Below, one piece after another: positions 22,886 to 33,529 of a stretch of 64,000 nucleotides of DNA. The notes below the pieces were generated by a model. It was given only the letters and a program-made list of their open reading frames with translations, was not told the DNA's origin and did no database searches. Numbering within the stretch: position 1 is the first letter of the stretch; the number at the start of each line of letters is the position of its first letter. The DNA lies in assembly GCF_002288925.2 (NCBI RefSeq), contig NW_022098076.1, positions 78,370,216-78,434,215 of the forward strand, written 5' to 3'. The position numbers were made by a program, and so were the translations under genes. The stretch is from Delphinapterus leucas. Taxonomy: Eukaryota > Chordata > Mammalia > Artiodactyla > Monodontidae.

Positions 22886-24545
22886 CTAATTATTACAATC
22901 GACTGCAATGAACGGTGGTCGAGAGGCATTAGCAGACCCAGAGGAGTATTCTATGTACTTGGCCTCTAATTGGTGGTTACAACTCAATCTTGGCATAAGA
23001 GAAGGAATTTCTTTTTTCCTTGCTGTAAACAGATAACGTTAGCCTACCTAGTGTTTCTTTTCATGTGGAAGAGTGAAACAGGCAGGAGAGATTCTGCATT
23101 AGAAATGGTCTGATTGAGCTTGTCTTTCTTTGTGGAAATAAATTTTATTGTTTGGAGGGAAAAAAATCTGGACTGAAAATTGTTCATTCCAATGAACTGA
23201 ACCATTCTGATGTCAATATTCTGATGCCAAAATTCAATGAACTTCATGATCTAACTGAACATCCAGAGTAGTGCAGTGACCACACCAGAGAAATGTGGAT
23301 GTGTCCTTTTATTAAAATACATTTCGAGAACTGGAGTGCAGTCTTCCTTGATGAACAACTTTAAAAGTCAACTTGTAGAAATGAGTGTAGGCATTTGTTA
23401 GTGTTGCTAATGTCTTTAAGAAATCTTTCTGCTGTCCTCATAAATCCACTAAAAATTAAAACAACACTTTGTCATAAGCTGCAAATGTAATTAAGGAGTC
23501 ATTTTGTTTTTAAATTTTTTTTTGAGGGGCTGTAGAGGTAAGGAGGAGGCATTATCCCACTTTCAAACCTTTTTATTCTTGATTAAAGTATCTTCATTAA
23601 TTAAATTCAAGGTGATGGAAACCCTCTTTCAGCCAAAATTATGACACAAAATTTACAGGTTTGACCTACATTTTTAAATTATAATTGGTTTACAATTTTT
23701 TGAAATGTACTGGCAAGAGCAGGATTAATAAATTGAACATAAAAAGAATAGCAAAATAATCCCTTTTACTTGGATATAAACTATATTACGTTTTATAGTT
23801 AATATATATTTATATATACTATACACTTAAAACAACTTTCAAAAAATCGTACTGTATTTAAATGGTGTTTAAATTCTACAGTACATGACATCTGGTTTAG
23901 CTAACTCTTTTACATGGGTTCACTCATCACCTTGGGATGGTGGACATGGCCTAGACAATTTACCAAATGGATTTTCAGGCAAAGCTCCACAGTTAAAATT
24001 GAACAAGGATAACAGCACTGATGAATTGTACCAGCATATGACTAACAGCTCAAAGCAATAACTGCCTTAGATATAGATCTGTGTTTAGTAATGAAAATGT
24101 AACCTTAAAAGTGTAACTCATGCTGGAGCTTCTATCTGCCAAGCTAAGTCACCATCAACAAACATGTTAATGCTCGACAGCATATTTCAGCACCTTAATG
24201 TCAGAAAATAAGGAAATGCCAAATTTATTCAGAACTTGATAGATTCCACCTACTTAGGCATCTCCCAACTTGCGGGTGGAATGTAATTTTAAAATTCTGA
24301 TTGCTCAATAACTAATATCTTTTAGAGATTGTGTGTCTTATTCAAGAGGCAAGTAGTAATTTGTAGTAAAGGTGGATTTTTAAATGAAATGTTTCATGGT
24401 TTTTAATACACTGTGACTATTTTTAACAAGGGTATTTTATGACAGAATTATTCTTTTCTTTCTCACCCCCTGTGTAGTACCTTATCCTACTTGTCAAGAC
24501 AGATGTTTCTTATCATCAAGACTACTTTATACATGTTTTTACAAT
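22886..24545. other. Unique AT-rich sequence, possibly with conserved non-coding elements
   Basis: No repeat or gene recognised. About 23760-23830 is AT-rich (TTAATATATATTTATATATAC). The stretch 23880-24350 has balanced composition and unique-looking text. Confidence 0.4.
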
Positions 24546-24549
24546 TTAT

Positions 24550-25080
24550 TTTCAGTCATTCAATCCACAAATGCTTACTTTGTTCCTTTTCTAGTTCAGG
24601 CAACACTGTATTAGGTGCAAAGGATACAAAACTGAATAAAACATAATTCCTCCCCACTAGGAGCACAAAGGGTAGCAGGGTGGACATTCATGTAAATAGA
24701 TACCCACAATACATTTTTATAAATAATGTAATCATGTTATGAACAAAATAGTGGAAGCTCAGGTAATGGGGCAACTCAGGACAGAGAGAGAAAGTCCTGT
24801 AAAGAGAAGGAGACATTAACTTTAAATCTAGAGAAAAAAGGAAAACGTTCCAGAAAATAGAGAAGTCTACTCTAGTTATAGAGAATAGTATAACAAAGGC
24901 CCAGAGTGGCTTGTGATGGGACATTTATGTCTAAGGAATGGTGAGAAGTTGAGTGGACCTGAACTGGAGAGGCCAGTTAGGAGTGATGCAGAGGGAAAAT
25001 AGGCAGGCGATATTTTAAAGAGCCTTATATAGGCTATGTCATGGAATCTGGATTTTATCCCAATAAAATAAAACATCACA
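24550..25080 (-). mobile_element. L2 LINE, antisense
   Basis: A good antisense L2: TTAGGTGCAAAGGATACAAA, ACATAATTCCTCCCCACTAG, AACGTTCCAGAAAATAGAG, TATAACAAAGGCCCAGAG, GGAGAGGCCAGTTAGGAGTG, AGAGCCTTATATAGGCTATG and ATCTGGATTTTATCCCAATA, all in consensus order. Small open frames on the minus strand are fragments of L2 3' sequence. Confidence 0.9.
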
Positions 25081-25084
25081 TGGT

Positions 25085-26600
25085 ATTAAAATACTAATTT
25101 AAAATTATAAGAGCCTCTTTTGTTTTTACACCTGTCTGTGAAAATCAACAGTTTGGTTGGCTTCACTTACGTTGACTATGTTCCCAAGAATTGCTTTAAC
25201 ACCAGAATTGTATGGCTCTGGAGAACATTCTGAGCACAAGACTATAGTGTAAAGGCACAAGTTTACTCTGAATGGCAGCAACCAAGAGACCCACACAAAG
25301 TCCTGAATGTTAGATTCCCCAAAGAGACCAATGTCTGGATCAAGTTTGGAGGCTCAGTTATGGAACTTCGGGACAAAGCCATTAGGCATATCTCTATGGC
25401 TAGGGCCATAGTTCTACACATGAGTAGATAGGTAGATGGCTGCATGTTGAAACTTAAGGCACATTAAAAGAAACAAATGTCCTAAGATATCTAACATCTA
25501 CCATTGGATCCATTCCATTGGGCAAGGCATTGCCCACTGAAATCCCTATTAAAACACAAGCATCATGCCCAGGAATTATCCCCTGAGCATATTAACAGCA
25601 ATAGTCCTGGCCCCCTAAAAGACACCAACTGTTCAATGACATCTTTATTTGAAGGGAATGGTAAATAAATTTGAATATGAGGTATTGTCTACCTTACACT
25701 GGCTAAAATAAGGGCATGGAGGAAAGTCAGAAGGAGGCAGAGCAAGAGATATCACGGGACTAGGGAGAAGTATGGAAAGACTTTGGCTTCTCCTGACATA
25801 ATGAGACCTATATTTATTCTGGAGCTTTAGAAGCCTGTCTCACTAAAAGGCATGGAAATCGAAAGGAAAAAAAAAAAACTAAGAAAAACACTTGTAGCTA
25901 AATAAGTTATAGCTGTTTGTGTAATCCCAGTGATAGATTTGAATTTATTCCCCTTCCAAGATTGAAAGGCTCCTCAACGCTCTCTAGATTCTTATCATTT
26001 AGTTTGGGTGCCATCAGATTTCTGGCATTGCCTTGGTTCTACTTGTCCCCCTGGAGTGGAAGCATCTTTCTTATATGAACCCAATATTATATCTCCCTGA
26101 ATTTAGACCAACTTTGCAGTTGCGTCCTTCTCCACTGTTCTAGAGAATTCCAGTGTTCATGGCAGAGTCTGACCAGTCAGTGGCATCCTTTATTATGCGC
26201 TGGTCATGTACCTGGCACCTGGCACTAGCCAGCTTCAGGCTGAATATCCCTAGCACCCTGTGATCCACTTTAGTGGGGACCTCTTCTCACCTTGACTCTT
26301 CTGTGCAGTGTTGTATGTCTGTAATTGCTTAAGATAGGGTCCTCTTCTTCTACATCAAAGTCCCATGTGCCCTTCTTTCCACCCAGTAAGCTACTGCCTC
26401 TTGCTCTAGTTGCATGTATAAAGGATTGAGGACTGAACTCACTAACTGATCAAGCGTTTGGTCCCAGTGACTCATTCCGTTCATTTCCCTGCCATGTGTG
26501 TGAGGGGGCGTTGGGTGGGAGGGAGGTTCCGTAGCACGGTTTCAGAGCCCCATTATCACTTGGTGTATTAACATACATGACACGTGCTAGAATAGTGGTT
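25085..26600. other. Anonymous non-coding sequence
   Basis: No gene recognised. About 26000-26560 is somewhat less AT-rich and might be an old LTR, but I could not match it to a family. A12 lies near 25868-25879. Confidence 0.45.
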
Positions 26601-26604
26601 GTTG

Positions 26605-26690
26605 TATATAGATGATATTTATTGAATGCTTACTGTGTGCCGAGGATGTGTCTGTGTTTTACATAATTTTTAAATCTGAGCTTTAAACAT
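26605..26690 (-). mobile_element. MIR SINE fragment, antisense
   Basis: ATTTATTGAATGCTTACTGT, then GTGCCGAGG and TTTTACATAATTTTTAAATC, matches the antisense MIR 3' end (ATTTATTGAGCACTTACTATGTGCCAGGC). Confidence 0.72.
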
Positions 26691-27509
26691 AGCACCACAC
26701 CACCCTTAGAACAAGTGAAAGGCCAGTTCTCCACATCTGCAGAGCATCACTCCTGGAGTTCCTTTGCTGGTTTCCTCAGTAGATATCATCTCTCTGTCTC
26801 TTTGGGCTCAAAGTAGAAACATTGTCCCTCCTTTAAACACACACATGCACAAGTTTTCAATTTCCTTCTGCACAGTGCTTCATCTGGGCTGAGGCTATTT
26901 TGGCTCCCCTGCAGAAACGCCGTGTTGTTAACATTCTAAACATTCTAATGCTCACGAGTCAGTGAATCAAGCATAACCTGTTTTCAAGTAAATTGGGAGT
27001 TTTAAAAGTGTATTCACAATACAACAAAAAAAGTACCTAAAATATTGTGACCCAGAGAATGAAGCTTTTGAGCAATGCCATAAATAAGCATTTTTCTTCA
27101 GCATCTCTCACTTAAAAGAGCAAAGTTGGAATATAAAGACAAATTTCTTAAGCCTCCTAGAAAGCCTATGATCTAAAGAAAGTGAAAAGAAACATAGATC
27201 CAACCTGCGCTTTAAAGATAACAAACCAGATATTGTTCCACACCCCCGCATCCCCAAAAAACTACTGTAAGGGATTCTTCATTATTATTTTCATAATTTG
27301 TCAACACCCTATTTTCAGTTCTCCCAAGGAGAAGGAATTTCTGTCTGATAGAACAGAACATAAAAAAGCTATCTGGATAGAATTCTATGAAATACCCATG
27401 ATTTCATAATAAAATACTCATTTAAAAAAATCACTTCTCTAGAGCCAAGGTATGTTCTCCCAAAACTCAACAAAGTCTCTTTCCTCTTTCACAGATAAGT
27501 GCCACATCT

Positions 27510-27707
27510 TCAACAGCTTGCTTTGGTAAATTCAGAGTATTTCCTGAGTGACAGGACATCAAATTTGTAATACGTAATCTTGCCAAACTCGCGTTTTGGT
27601 TTGTCCTCAGAACGCAAACTATATTTTAGATCAATGTTGGCAAGTGCATTACTACAGATCTCTGAAGAGTTAAAAAGATTATATAATATTACAGATAAAA
27701 TGGGCAT
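27510..27707 (-). other. Unassigned 65-codon open frame (possible gene remnant)
   Basis: The minus strand gives an open frame with mixed, charged composition, for example LKYSLRSEDKPKREFG and ITYYKFDVLSLRKYSEF. After its stop, another frame continues VEDVALICERGKRLC. I do not recognise the protein, and there is no poly(A) tract, splice pattern or promoter to confirm it. It could be a decayed processed pseudogene or chance. Confidence 0.2.
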
Positions 27708-28346
27708 ATTTTTCTTGTGTATATATTTAACTGTGTTTAAACAAATTAACCACAGATTTAAGGCTTTTGAGCTTTACTAATTTCCTTTATCGAGAAGCAA
27801 TTAAAATATTATTACCTTGATATTCTTTTATTTTTGAGGGATTTAAAAAAATCTTAAATACCATAAAATGTTCAGGTTTATAAATAATTAAGACTACAAA
27901 GAGTTATTGCTCTATAACTCTGTCATTATTATAATAATATTTACTTGTATTACCTGAATAGTTTAAATTTAAGCTTCACCCTTCCACAAACTTGTCTTTT
28001 TTTTTTCCTGAACCATTTTGTTCAATTGAACGGATTGAATGCACACCACATTCTTAGTGAGACCTTTAATCTGAGACCCCTTCATTCTTTCAATGAATTT
28101 AATAATTGGAATGATGGCTGTACCCTCAAATTTACCTTTGTGGAAATAATATATTTGATTAGCCTTTGCTGCCCTAAGATTTTTCAGTTTTATCTTTGGC
28201 TGTTAAGGAATTTTAAAAAGTTGCTGCTTTAAATCCTAAACATTCTATAATTCATGGACGTCCTCGATTTCTTTTCACATGATGGCAAATTTGCCAGCTG
28301 TTTTTTGAGCTCATCGCTTTCTTGTAATACACCTTGCCAAATGTTA

Positions 28347-28578
28347 CGCACAGCAAGCAGCACATACCAACAGTTTTCCAGTCTTTTCCCTTAGAGCTAC
28401 AAATGTGTTAAATACATAATCTGCTGCCCAAGTTACCGCGGTTTGGGAGACAATTTTACTAGTTTCCACTGCTGCATTACCTTGTTATTGTCTTCTTGCT
28501 TTCAGTAACAGCTTCCTTGTCACTCACAGCTTGAACAGTTGCCACTGCCATATAATTCAGGGTTTTGTTTTCAAATAC
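28347..28578 (-). pseudogene. Possible unidentified pseudogene remnant with frameshift
   Basis: On the minus strand, 28578 to about 28480 reads VFENKTLNYMAVATVQAVSD and on through EAVTESKKTIT. After a one-base frame change, 28478-28347 reads NAAVETSKIVSQTAVTWAAD and on through LREKTGKLLVCAACCA to a stop. Two adjacent protein-like frames separated by one frameshift suggest a decayed coding sequence, but I cannot name a parent. Chance is a real alternative. Confidence 0.27.
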
Positions 28579-28602
28579 TTCACCTCACTTTTCCATTTTC
28601 GG

Positions 28603-28975
28603 TATTGGTCCAGGATGCCTGAGTCATGCTGTGGTAAGAATCAATTCCCCCAAATCTCAGAGGCTTAGAACAATAAATGTTTATTTCTCACTCATTCTAC
28701 ATGTTCATCTTGAAGTCACAGGAGACTATGCTCAAATATATTTCTCATCCAGAGACCTAAGCTATGGAGCCTTCACCATCTACTGTATAACCAGTCCTCA
28801 GGGAAGAGGGAAGGAGATGTGGAATCAAGACCTGGCTTTTAAAGTCTCTGGCCCAGAAGTGGCCCCTATCATTTTGAAACATAATCCATTGTCCAAATAA
28901 AAACACATGGAGATGCTGAATTTCAGATGGCGCAGGGAAATGCAGAGTCCTTCCTAAGTACTCCATGAATCCTTG
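28603..28975. mobile_element. Old interspersed repeat (family not assigned)
   Basis: CCCCCAAATCTCAGAGGCTT, then AACAATAAATGTTTATTTCT, followed by TGGAGCCTTCACCATCTACT and TGGCTTTTAAAGTCTCTGGC, reproduces a mammalian-wide repeat (CCAAAATCTCAGTGGCTTAA...TTTATTTCTCGCTCATGC...). I recall the text but not the family name. Open frames of 111 and 69 codons across it are not genes. Confidence 0.6.
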
Positions 28976-28984
28976 AGTACAATA

Positions 28985-29340
28985 CTAACCTGCCCTGCAT
29001 CTCTGAGCATTTGTGCATGCTGCTCCCTGTTCCTGGAATAGCCTTTCCCTTCTCTCCTCTTCCTTGTAAAGTCTTAATTCAAAACCCAGTTCACATGTCC
29101 CTATGCTGTGAAACATTCTTCAATATGTCACTGAAGAATAAACCAAATTCTCCAGTGTTCTTACAGAAGTTTGCTCCAGCACTTGCAAAATTGCACTCTA
29201 ATTATGCATTCACCAGCTTCCCCCACTAGACTCTGGACTCTTTGAGAATACAATTGGCATTTTATTTTCAGTTTCCAGCACTTATACAAGGCCCAGCACA
29301 TAGTAGGTGCTAAAGAAATTATTATGGAGTGAATCTGGTT
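28985..29340 (+). mobile_element. L2 LINE 3' end, sense
   Basis: TGCTGCTCCCTGTTCCTGGA, CTTCCCCCACTAGACTCTGG and AGCACATAGTAGGTGCTAAA match the L2 3' end in order, reaching close to the terminus. Confidence 0.88.
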
Positions 29341-29755
29341 GAGAAATTGATTATAAAATATACAGTTGATTTTCTTCTTCAGATTGAGATTTTAATTACA
29401 CATTTTGACATCATAATTTTGAATGAAGGATTTGGTCTTGTAATTATTATTATTATTTGAAATGGTCTTTTCTTTCTTGCCTCTCCATTTGTCTTTTATT
29501 ATCATAGTCCAGGCATTCAAAACAACATGCTTGGACAATTTCAACAACTTCTTAGTTAATGTTCTTAGTTTTGCTCCTTCTCATCCATTTTAAAGCCAAG
29601 ATAATCACTTCAGTTATCACCATCAAACAGTTATCACCATCAAACAGTTATCATTTTGACCATACCATATGCCCAAGAACCCACAACGTTTTTCTATGAT
29701 TTGTCAGTTGTGACTCTTAAAATACTATCTAATGGAACCCACTTTCCATCTCATA
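29341..29755. other. Anonymous AT-rich sequence
   Basis: Nothing recognised apart from the small tandem repeat at 29611-29652. Confidence 0.5.
29611..29652. repeat. 17-bp tandem repeat, about 2.5 copies
   Basis: Unit CAGTTATCACCATCAAA at 29611-29627 and 29628-29644, then a partial copy to 29652. The copies are identical, implying recent duplication. Confidence 0.92.
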
Positions 29756-29759
29756 ACTT

Positions 29760-30040
29760 ATTTCATGTTGTCTTCGTCTGTTCCCCATTAAAGCCCCTTC
29801 TCCCCTCTAGTCTCAAATGACATCTCATTGATTTCAGGATAAAGTCAAAACAATTGTACATGTTTTGAGAAACCCTTATAACTGGGTCCTTTCTTTCTCT
29901 CGTCTCTTTATCCAACCCTCTACTTCCACGCTCTACCAGAGCCATGTCTAACTTACCTAAATTCTTCAGGTTCATCACGTTCTCTCTCCTTTTTAGACCT
30001 TTGGTCACACAGCCTGAAATTCTCTTCCTCTTCTTTTTAA
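29760..30040 (+). mobile_element. L2 LINE fragment, sense
   Basis: GATTTCAGGATAAAGTCAAA, ACTTCCACGCTCTACCAGAG and CCTGAAATTCTCTTCCTCTT follow the L2 order (CTACAGGATAAAGTCCAAACTCC, then the CCTGGAATGCTCTTCC zone). Confidence 0.78.
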
Positions 30041-30089
30041 CAGGTTAAATTTTATTTATCCTTCTGATATGTGTTTGATACTTCTGTTA

Positions 30090-30730
30090 CTGAACCAAGC
30101 TTAGGTCCATTCACTTGATGCTCAGCAAAGCCAATCTATCGACAACAGGTTGTGGTGTAGGAAAATACAGAATTTATCACAGGATGCCAAGCAAGGAGAA
30201 TGGGCAGCTCATACTCAAAATACCTGAACTCCCTGATGGCTTTTAGGGAAGGGTTTTTTAAAGACAAAGTGAGGGAGAGGGTCATGGGGTACATGATCAG
30301 CTGGTGCACAATTTTCTGATTGGTGGGTGGTAAGTTAACCAGGTGAGGTCACAGGGGTCAGCATTATCAGTCCTTGGGTACCATCTGGCCTGGGTGCTAC
30401 ATGCTCATAGTCATCATGCAGTTAGCTTCTTACACCTGGCGGGGGTTTTAGCATCTGCAAAACTCAAGGATATGGCTAGTATCTATAGCCCTTGAGGAGG
30501 AACTAAGGTCCTTGACTTTGTTGCTTTACTGCTTTCCTTTGTTTCTGCATTTTTTCACTTCTCTGAAAAAAATTGCTCTTTGGAACTCAGGGAAAGCCTA
30601 GGAGGCTAAAGTTTTTCTACAAACAAGAGGCAAGGGACATAGGGGAGAGTGGGGAGGTCTGTCCCTGGGAAAGACCTGCAGGGTCCTTCTCAGTTTCATT
30701 TCCATCAGAATGTGACCGTTTCTGACACTC
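30090..30730 (-). mobile_element. Solitary endogenous-retrovirus LTR, antisense
   Basis: Read on the minus strand this has LTR organisation: a start near TGTCAGAAACGG (30727), a long GC-moderate U3, and CACCAATCAGAAAATTGTGC as a CCAAT-type element (about 30325). A TTTAAAAAACCC TATA-like box follows near 30258, then TTGCTTGGCATCCTGTGAT and a pyrimidine/GTTG-rich end near 30120. No gag, pol or env sequence flanks it, so it is a solo LTR. I could not fix exact ends or a target duplication, and the family is not named. Confidence 0.7.
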
Positions 30731-30857
30731 TTTGGACTTGGCCGTGAGTTCCCTTAGCAGGTTCTTCTTTCACATTATAGTACTTGCGACAGTTTATTAT
30801 TCTCATCCATTTAATGGTCTAGGACTGAGGGATGGGCTATATCGAATGTCTACACTA

Positions 30858-30938
30858 ATAACCATAATGATTAATATTTATTAAGTACTTTTATGTCAGA
30901 CATTATGATAGGGATTTTATGTATTCTTGCAGAGGCAG
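30858..30938 (-). mobile_element. MIR SINE, left part (antisense, split)
   Basis: TAATATTTATTAAGTACTTT and GTCAGACATTATGATAGGGA are the antisense MIR 3' end (AACATTTATTGAGCACTTAC...CCAGGCACTG). The rest of MIR appears at 31590-31765, so this copy seems to have been interrupted. Confidence 0.68.
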
Positions 30939-30944
30939 GTTTAG

Positions 30945-31560
30945 TAGCTCACTAAATCCTTTTCCTCTACCTCCTGGGCCCTCATCTAGACTACAATTCC
31001 CAGGTTTCTGTGTAGTTAGGTGGGACCATTGGACCACATTCTAGTCAATGATAGGTGAATGGAAGTGATAAACATTACTGCAGGATCATGTGTTTGTCTC
31101 CCACACAAGATCATCTGTGCTCTTTTCTCTTCCCTTGAAGAGAAAAGCCTGAATAACCCTGTAAAAAGTTACTAGCCCAACCAGGTGGTAAAGGAGGAGG
31201 AGGGATAAATTGGGAGATTAGGATTAACATATACACACTACTATATATAAAATATAGCACTAATAAAGACCTGCTGTATAGCACAGGGAACTCTACTCAA
31301 TACTCTGTAGTGACCTATATGAGAAAATAATCTAAAAAAGAGTGGATATATGTATATGTATAACTGATTCACTTTGCTGTACAGTGGAAAGTAACACAAC
31401 ATTGTAAACCAACTATACTCCAATAAAAATTAAAAAGAAAGAAAGTTACCAGCCCAAACAGAATACCCACTGGACTTCATAAGAACGAGAAATAACCTTT
31501 GACTCTATTAAGCCATGGAAGTTTTGGGTTAAGTTTTTACAGCATCTATCATTCCTTAAC
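30945..31560 (+). mobile_element. Old LTR-like repeat interrupted by an L1 3' end
   Basis: Left part: GACTACAATTCCCAGGTTTC, then TAGGTGGGACCATTGGACCA and TCTAGTCAATGATAGGTGAA. Right part (31480-31560): TTTGACTCTATTAAGCCATG and GTTTTTACAGCATCTATCAT. The two halves match the start and end of a MaLR/MER-type mammalian repeat (CTGGCCAATGGGATGTGAGC... GTTAAGCCACTGAGATTT). The subfamily is uncertain. Confidence 0.55.
31181..31442 (+). mobile_element. L1 LINE 3' UTR end, 5'-truncated
   Basis: GGGATAAATTGGGAGATTAG, ACACACTACTATATATAAAA, TATAGCACAGGGAACTCTAC, TGATTCACTTTGCTGTACAG and CTATACTCCAATAAAAATTA run to the A-rich tail. This is the last ~250 bases of a cetartiodactyl L1. A 15-bp target duplication with one mismatch flanks it: AAGTTACTAGCCCAA at 31166-31180 and AAGTTACCAGCCCAA at 31443-31457. 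Confidence 0.95.
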
Positions 31561-31589
31561 TAATGCAAACACATTTTTATTAAATTCTA

Positions 31590-31765
31590 TGCTGTAAATA
31601 TTATCATTATTATTTTGTAGATTATTAAACTGACATTAGAGGAGGTTAAGTAGCTGGTATAAAGTATCAGTCACACAATAAGTGATACAGCTTAGATTCA
31701 AACTGAGACAGGTTGACCTCTGACCCCAAATTTTAATCACCATAGTGTCATTCTCTCTTCTACAT
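31590..31765 (-). mobile_element. MIR SINE, right part (antisense)
   Basis: ATTATCATTATTATTTTGTA, ACATTAGAGGAGGTTAAGTA and ACAGCTTAGATTCAAACTGA match antisense MIR after the part found at 30858-30938. Confidence 0.82.
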
Positions 31766-32838
31766 GTTAAAACAACAACAAAAAGTCCAAACTGAGCCAT
31801 ATTTTAAAGCTAAGGTAATTGGAAGAGTGAAAGAAAGAGATTAAGGGAATAAAATCATGAAGCCCAGAATAAGTGACATGTATTTATAATCATTTAGCCC
31901 ATAATAATGATAGCATTTCAAATAAGCAGTGAAAGCTACATGTTTCATACTTTATGCTGATGTATATTACAGATCTCTTAAAACATCAAAGATAAAAAAA
32001 AGTTAAATCATAATAAAATAGAGGAGGATGTTTATTTGATCTTATTTCTAACTCCTAACACAATAGCCCTCGGTTAATATTTAATAAGTTGTGTTGAATT
32101 AATGTTACTTTAAGACTACTTATCATCTGATTCCAGGTCTCCATTCCATCCCTGTTTCAAAAAATATGCTTAGGGGCATATTTTGGGTATGTATGGAGAG
32201 AGGAGACATCTCTAAAACATCTTTAATAGGAATAGAGTTTTCAGGTTCTAGGAGATTTTATGTTAGAGGGGACATTTTAATTTAATTTAGAAGTATTAAA
32301 CAGAGTCTTATTAAATAGTGTGAATACAAAAAAAAATCTTTGAAGAAAAATAATCAAAACCAGCATCTTATATTTCTAAGGACAGAGGTCAGTTCACAAC
32401 TACTGTTTCATTGCCATGTTCACTTTATTTCTAGGATTTTTACTGTAAACATAATGAATTGAGGCATTTGATCAATATCATGGGTCCGTTAGCAAAGATA
32501 ATGATTTTGTCTTTTTTTCTTTTGATTTTGTCTTTATTTAGGCCCCAAACCCCTCAAAATCAAAACTTGGAAAAATTCACTTAAAGTTAACTAAGCAAAA
32601 ACATTATACTTATCCATAAAGTATGACACTGTCATTAAATTCCCCAATTCAGAAAATTTCTAGTGACCATAGAATTTTGATGAGGAAAGCCCAGAGGTGT
32701 AAGTCAATATTTGTGTTTTTTAGACAAAGATTATACATTTTATCATATATCAATTTTTATTTCAAGTAAAGAGCTAGTCTGAGAATGCCTGAAATATTTC
32801 CATGACTTTTCTCAATCTATACCTAATTGTTTTAGCAG
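31766..32838. other. Anonymous AT-rich non-coding sequence
   Basis: Nothing recognised. Confidence 0.5.
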
Positions 32839-32839
32839 A

Positions 32840-33090
32840 GCACGGGTGACTGAATATTTGCCACTCCTCCCATGGGCTGGTGGGGTTATGTCTCCACCCA
32901 CCTTGAATATGGGCGACCTGACTATACAGTAGAATGCAGCAGAAGTCATATCGTGTAACTTGGAGACCAGGCCTTAAGAAATCTGCAGCTTCTATTTTTG
33001 CTCTTCTTAGAATGCTGCTTCTTGAAAGTGACTCACCATGTAAGAAGTCTGTGGTGTCAGTCACCAAAGGTATCCCTTGATGCGGTGGAC
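32840..33090 (+). mobile_element. MLT1-type (ERVL-MaLR) LTR, left part of outer copy
   Basis: ACCTTGAATATGGGCGACCT, then CAGTAGAATGCAGCAGAAGT, GCCTTAAGAAATCTGCAGCT and CACCATGTAAGAAGTC follow the MLT1 order (CTTGAATGTGGGCTGG, GACCAATAGAATGCGGCAGA, CCTTAAGAGGCCTGGCAGC). Its right part continues at about 33530 after a second MLT1. Confidence 0.85.
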
Positions 33091-33094
33091 CATC

Positions 33095-33525
33095 CCTTCC
33101 AATATTCATGTCTGTGTGGAGTTCCCTTTGCTAGAATCGGGACTGGCTCTGTAATTTGCTCTTGACCAATAGGAAGTGGCCAAAGTGATGCTCTATAACT
33201 GTCATGAAAAGCTTAACAACCTTTTGTCTGGGCCTCTTGGAACTCTCACTCTTGGGATTCTCCCTCTGAGAACCAAGCTCTCATGATGTGCGAAACTAAC
33301 ATCCCACAGATAGGCCACGTATACGCACTCCAGTTGACAATTACAGCTGAGCTGTGAGCACCAGCTGCCAGTCATGGGCCTGAGCTTTTGGGCATCCAGC
33401 TCAGTCAAACCTTAGGATAACCACACCGCATCTGTTATTTGATGGCAACCTTACAAGAGACCCCTGCGATGAGAAATAGTTATAAATTATGGTCTTGTTG
33501 CATAGCAGTGAAAAGCTAGAACAGA
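33095..33525 (+). mobile_element. MLT1-type LTR, inner nested copy
   Basis: The MLT1 series restarts: GAATCGGGACTGGCTCTGTA, GCTCTTGACCAATAGGAAGT, CCTCTTGGAACTCTC, CAGCTGCCAGTCATGGGCCT and TTACAAGAGACCCCTGCGAT. It ends in AATAGTTATAAATTATGG and GCATAGCAGTGAAAAGCTAG. A complete second set of landmarks between two halves of another copy indicates nesting. Confidence 0.85.
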
Positions 33526-33529
33526 GTTC

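Larger units (their letters stand above)
26695..28600. other. Anonymous sequence with weak coding-like minus-strand patches
   Basis: No repeat family recognised over most of this stretch. Two minus-strand patches with protein-like translations (27510-27707 and 28347-28578) are listed separately. The rest is AT-rich. Confidence 0.4.

Noticed and set aside
26405..26425. TATAAA-containing sequence (GCATGTATAAAGGATTGAGG) as a promoter
   Set aside because: TATAAA is common in AT-rich DNA; no initiator, CpG island or downstream exon accompanies it.
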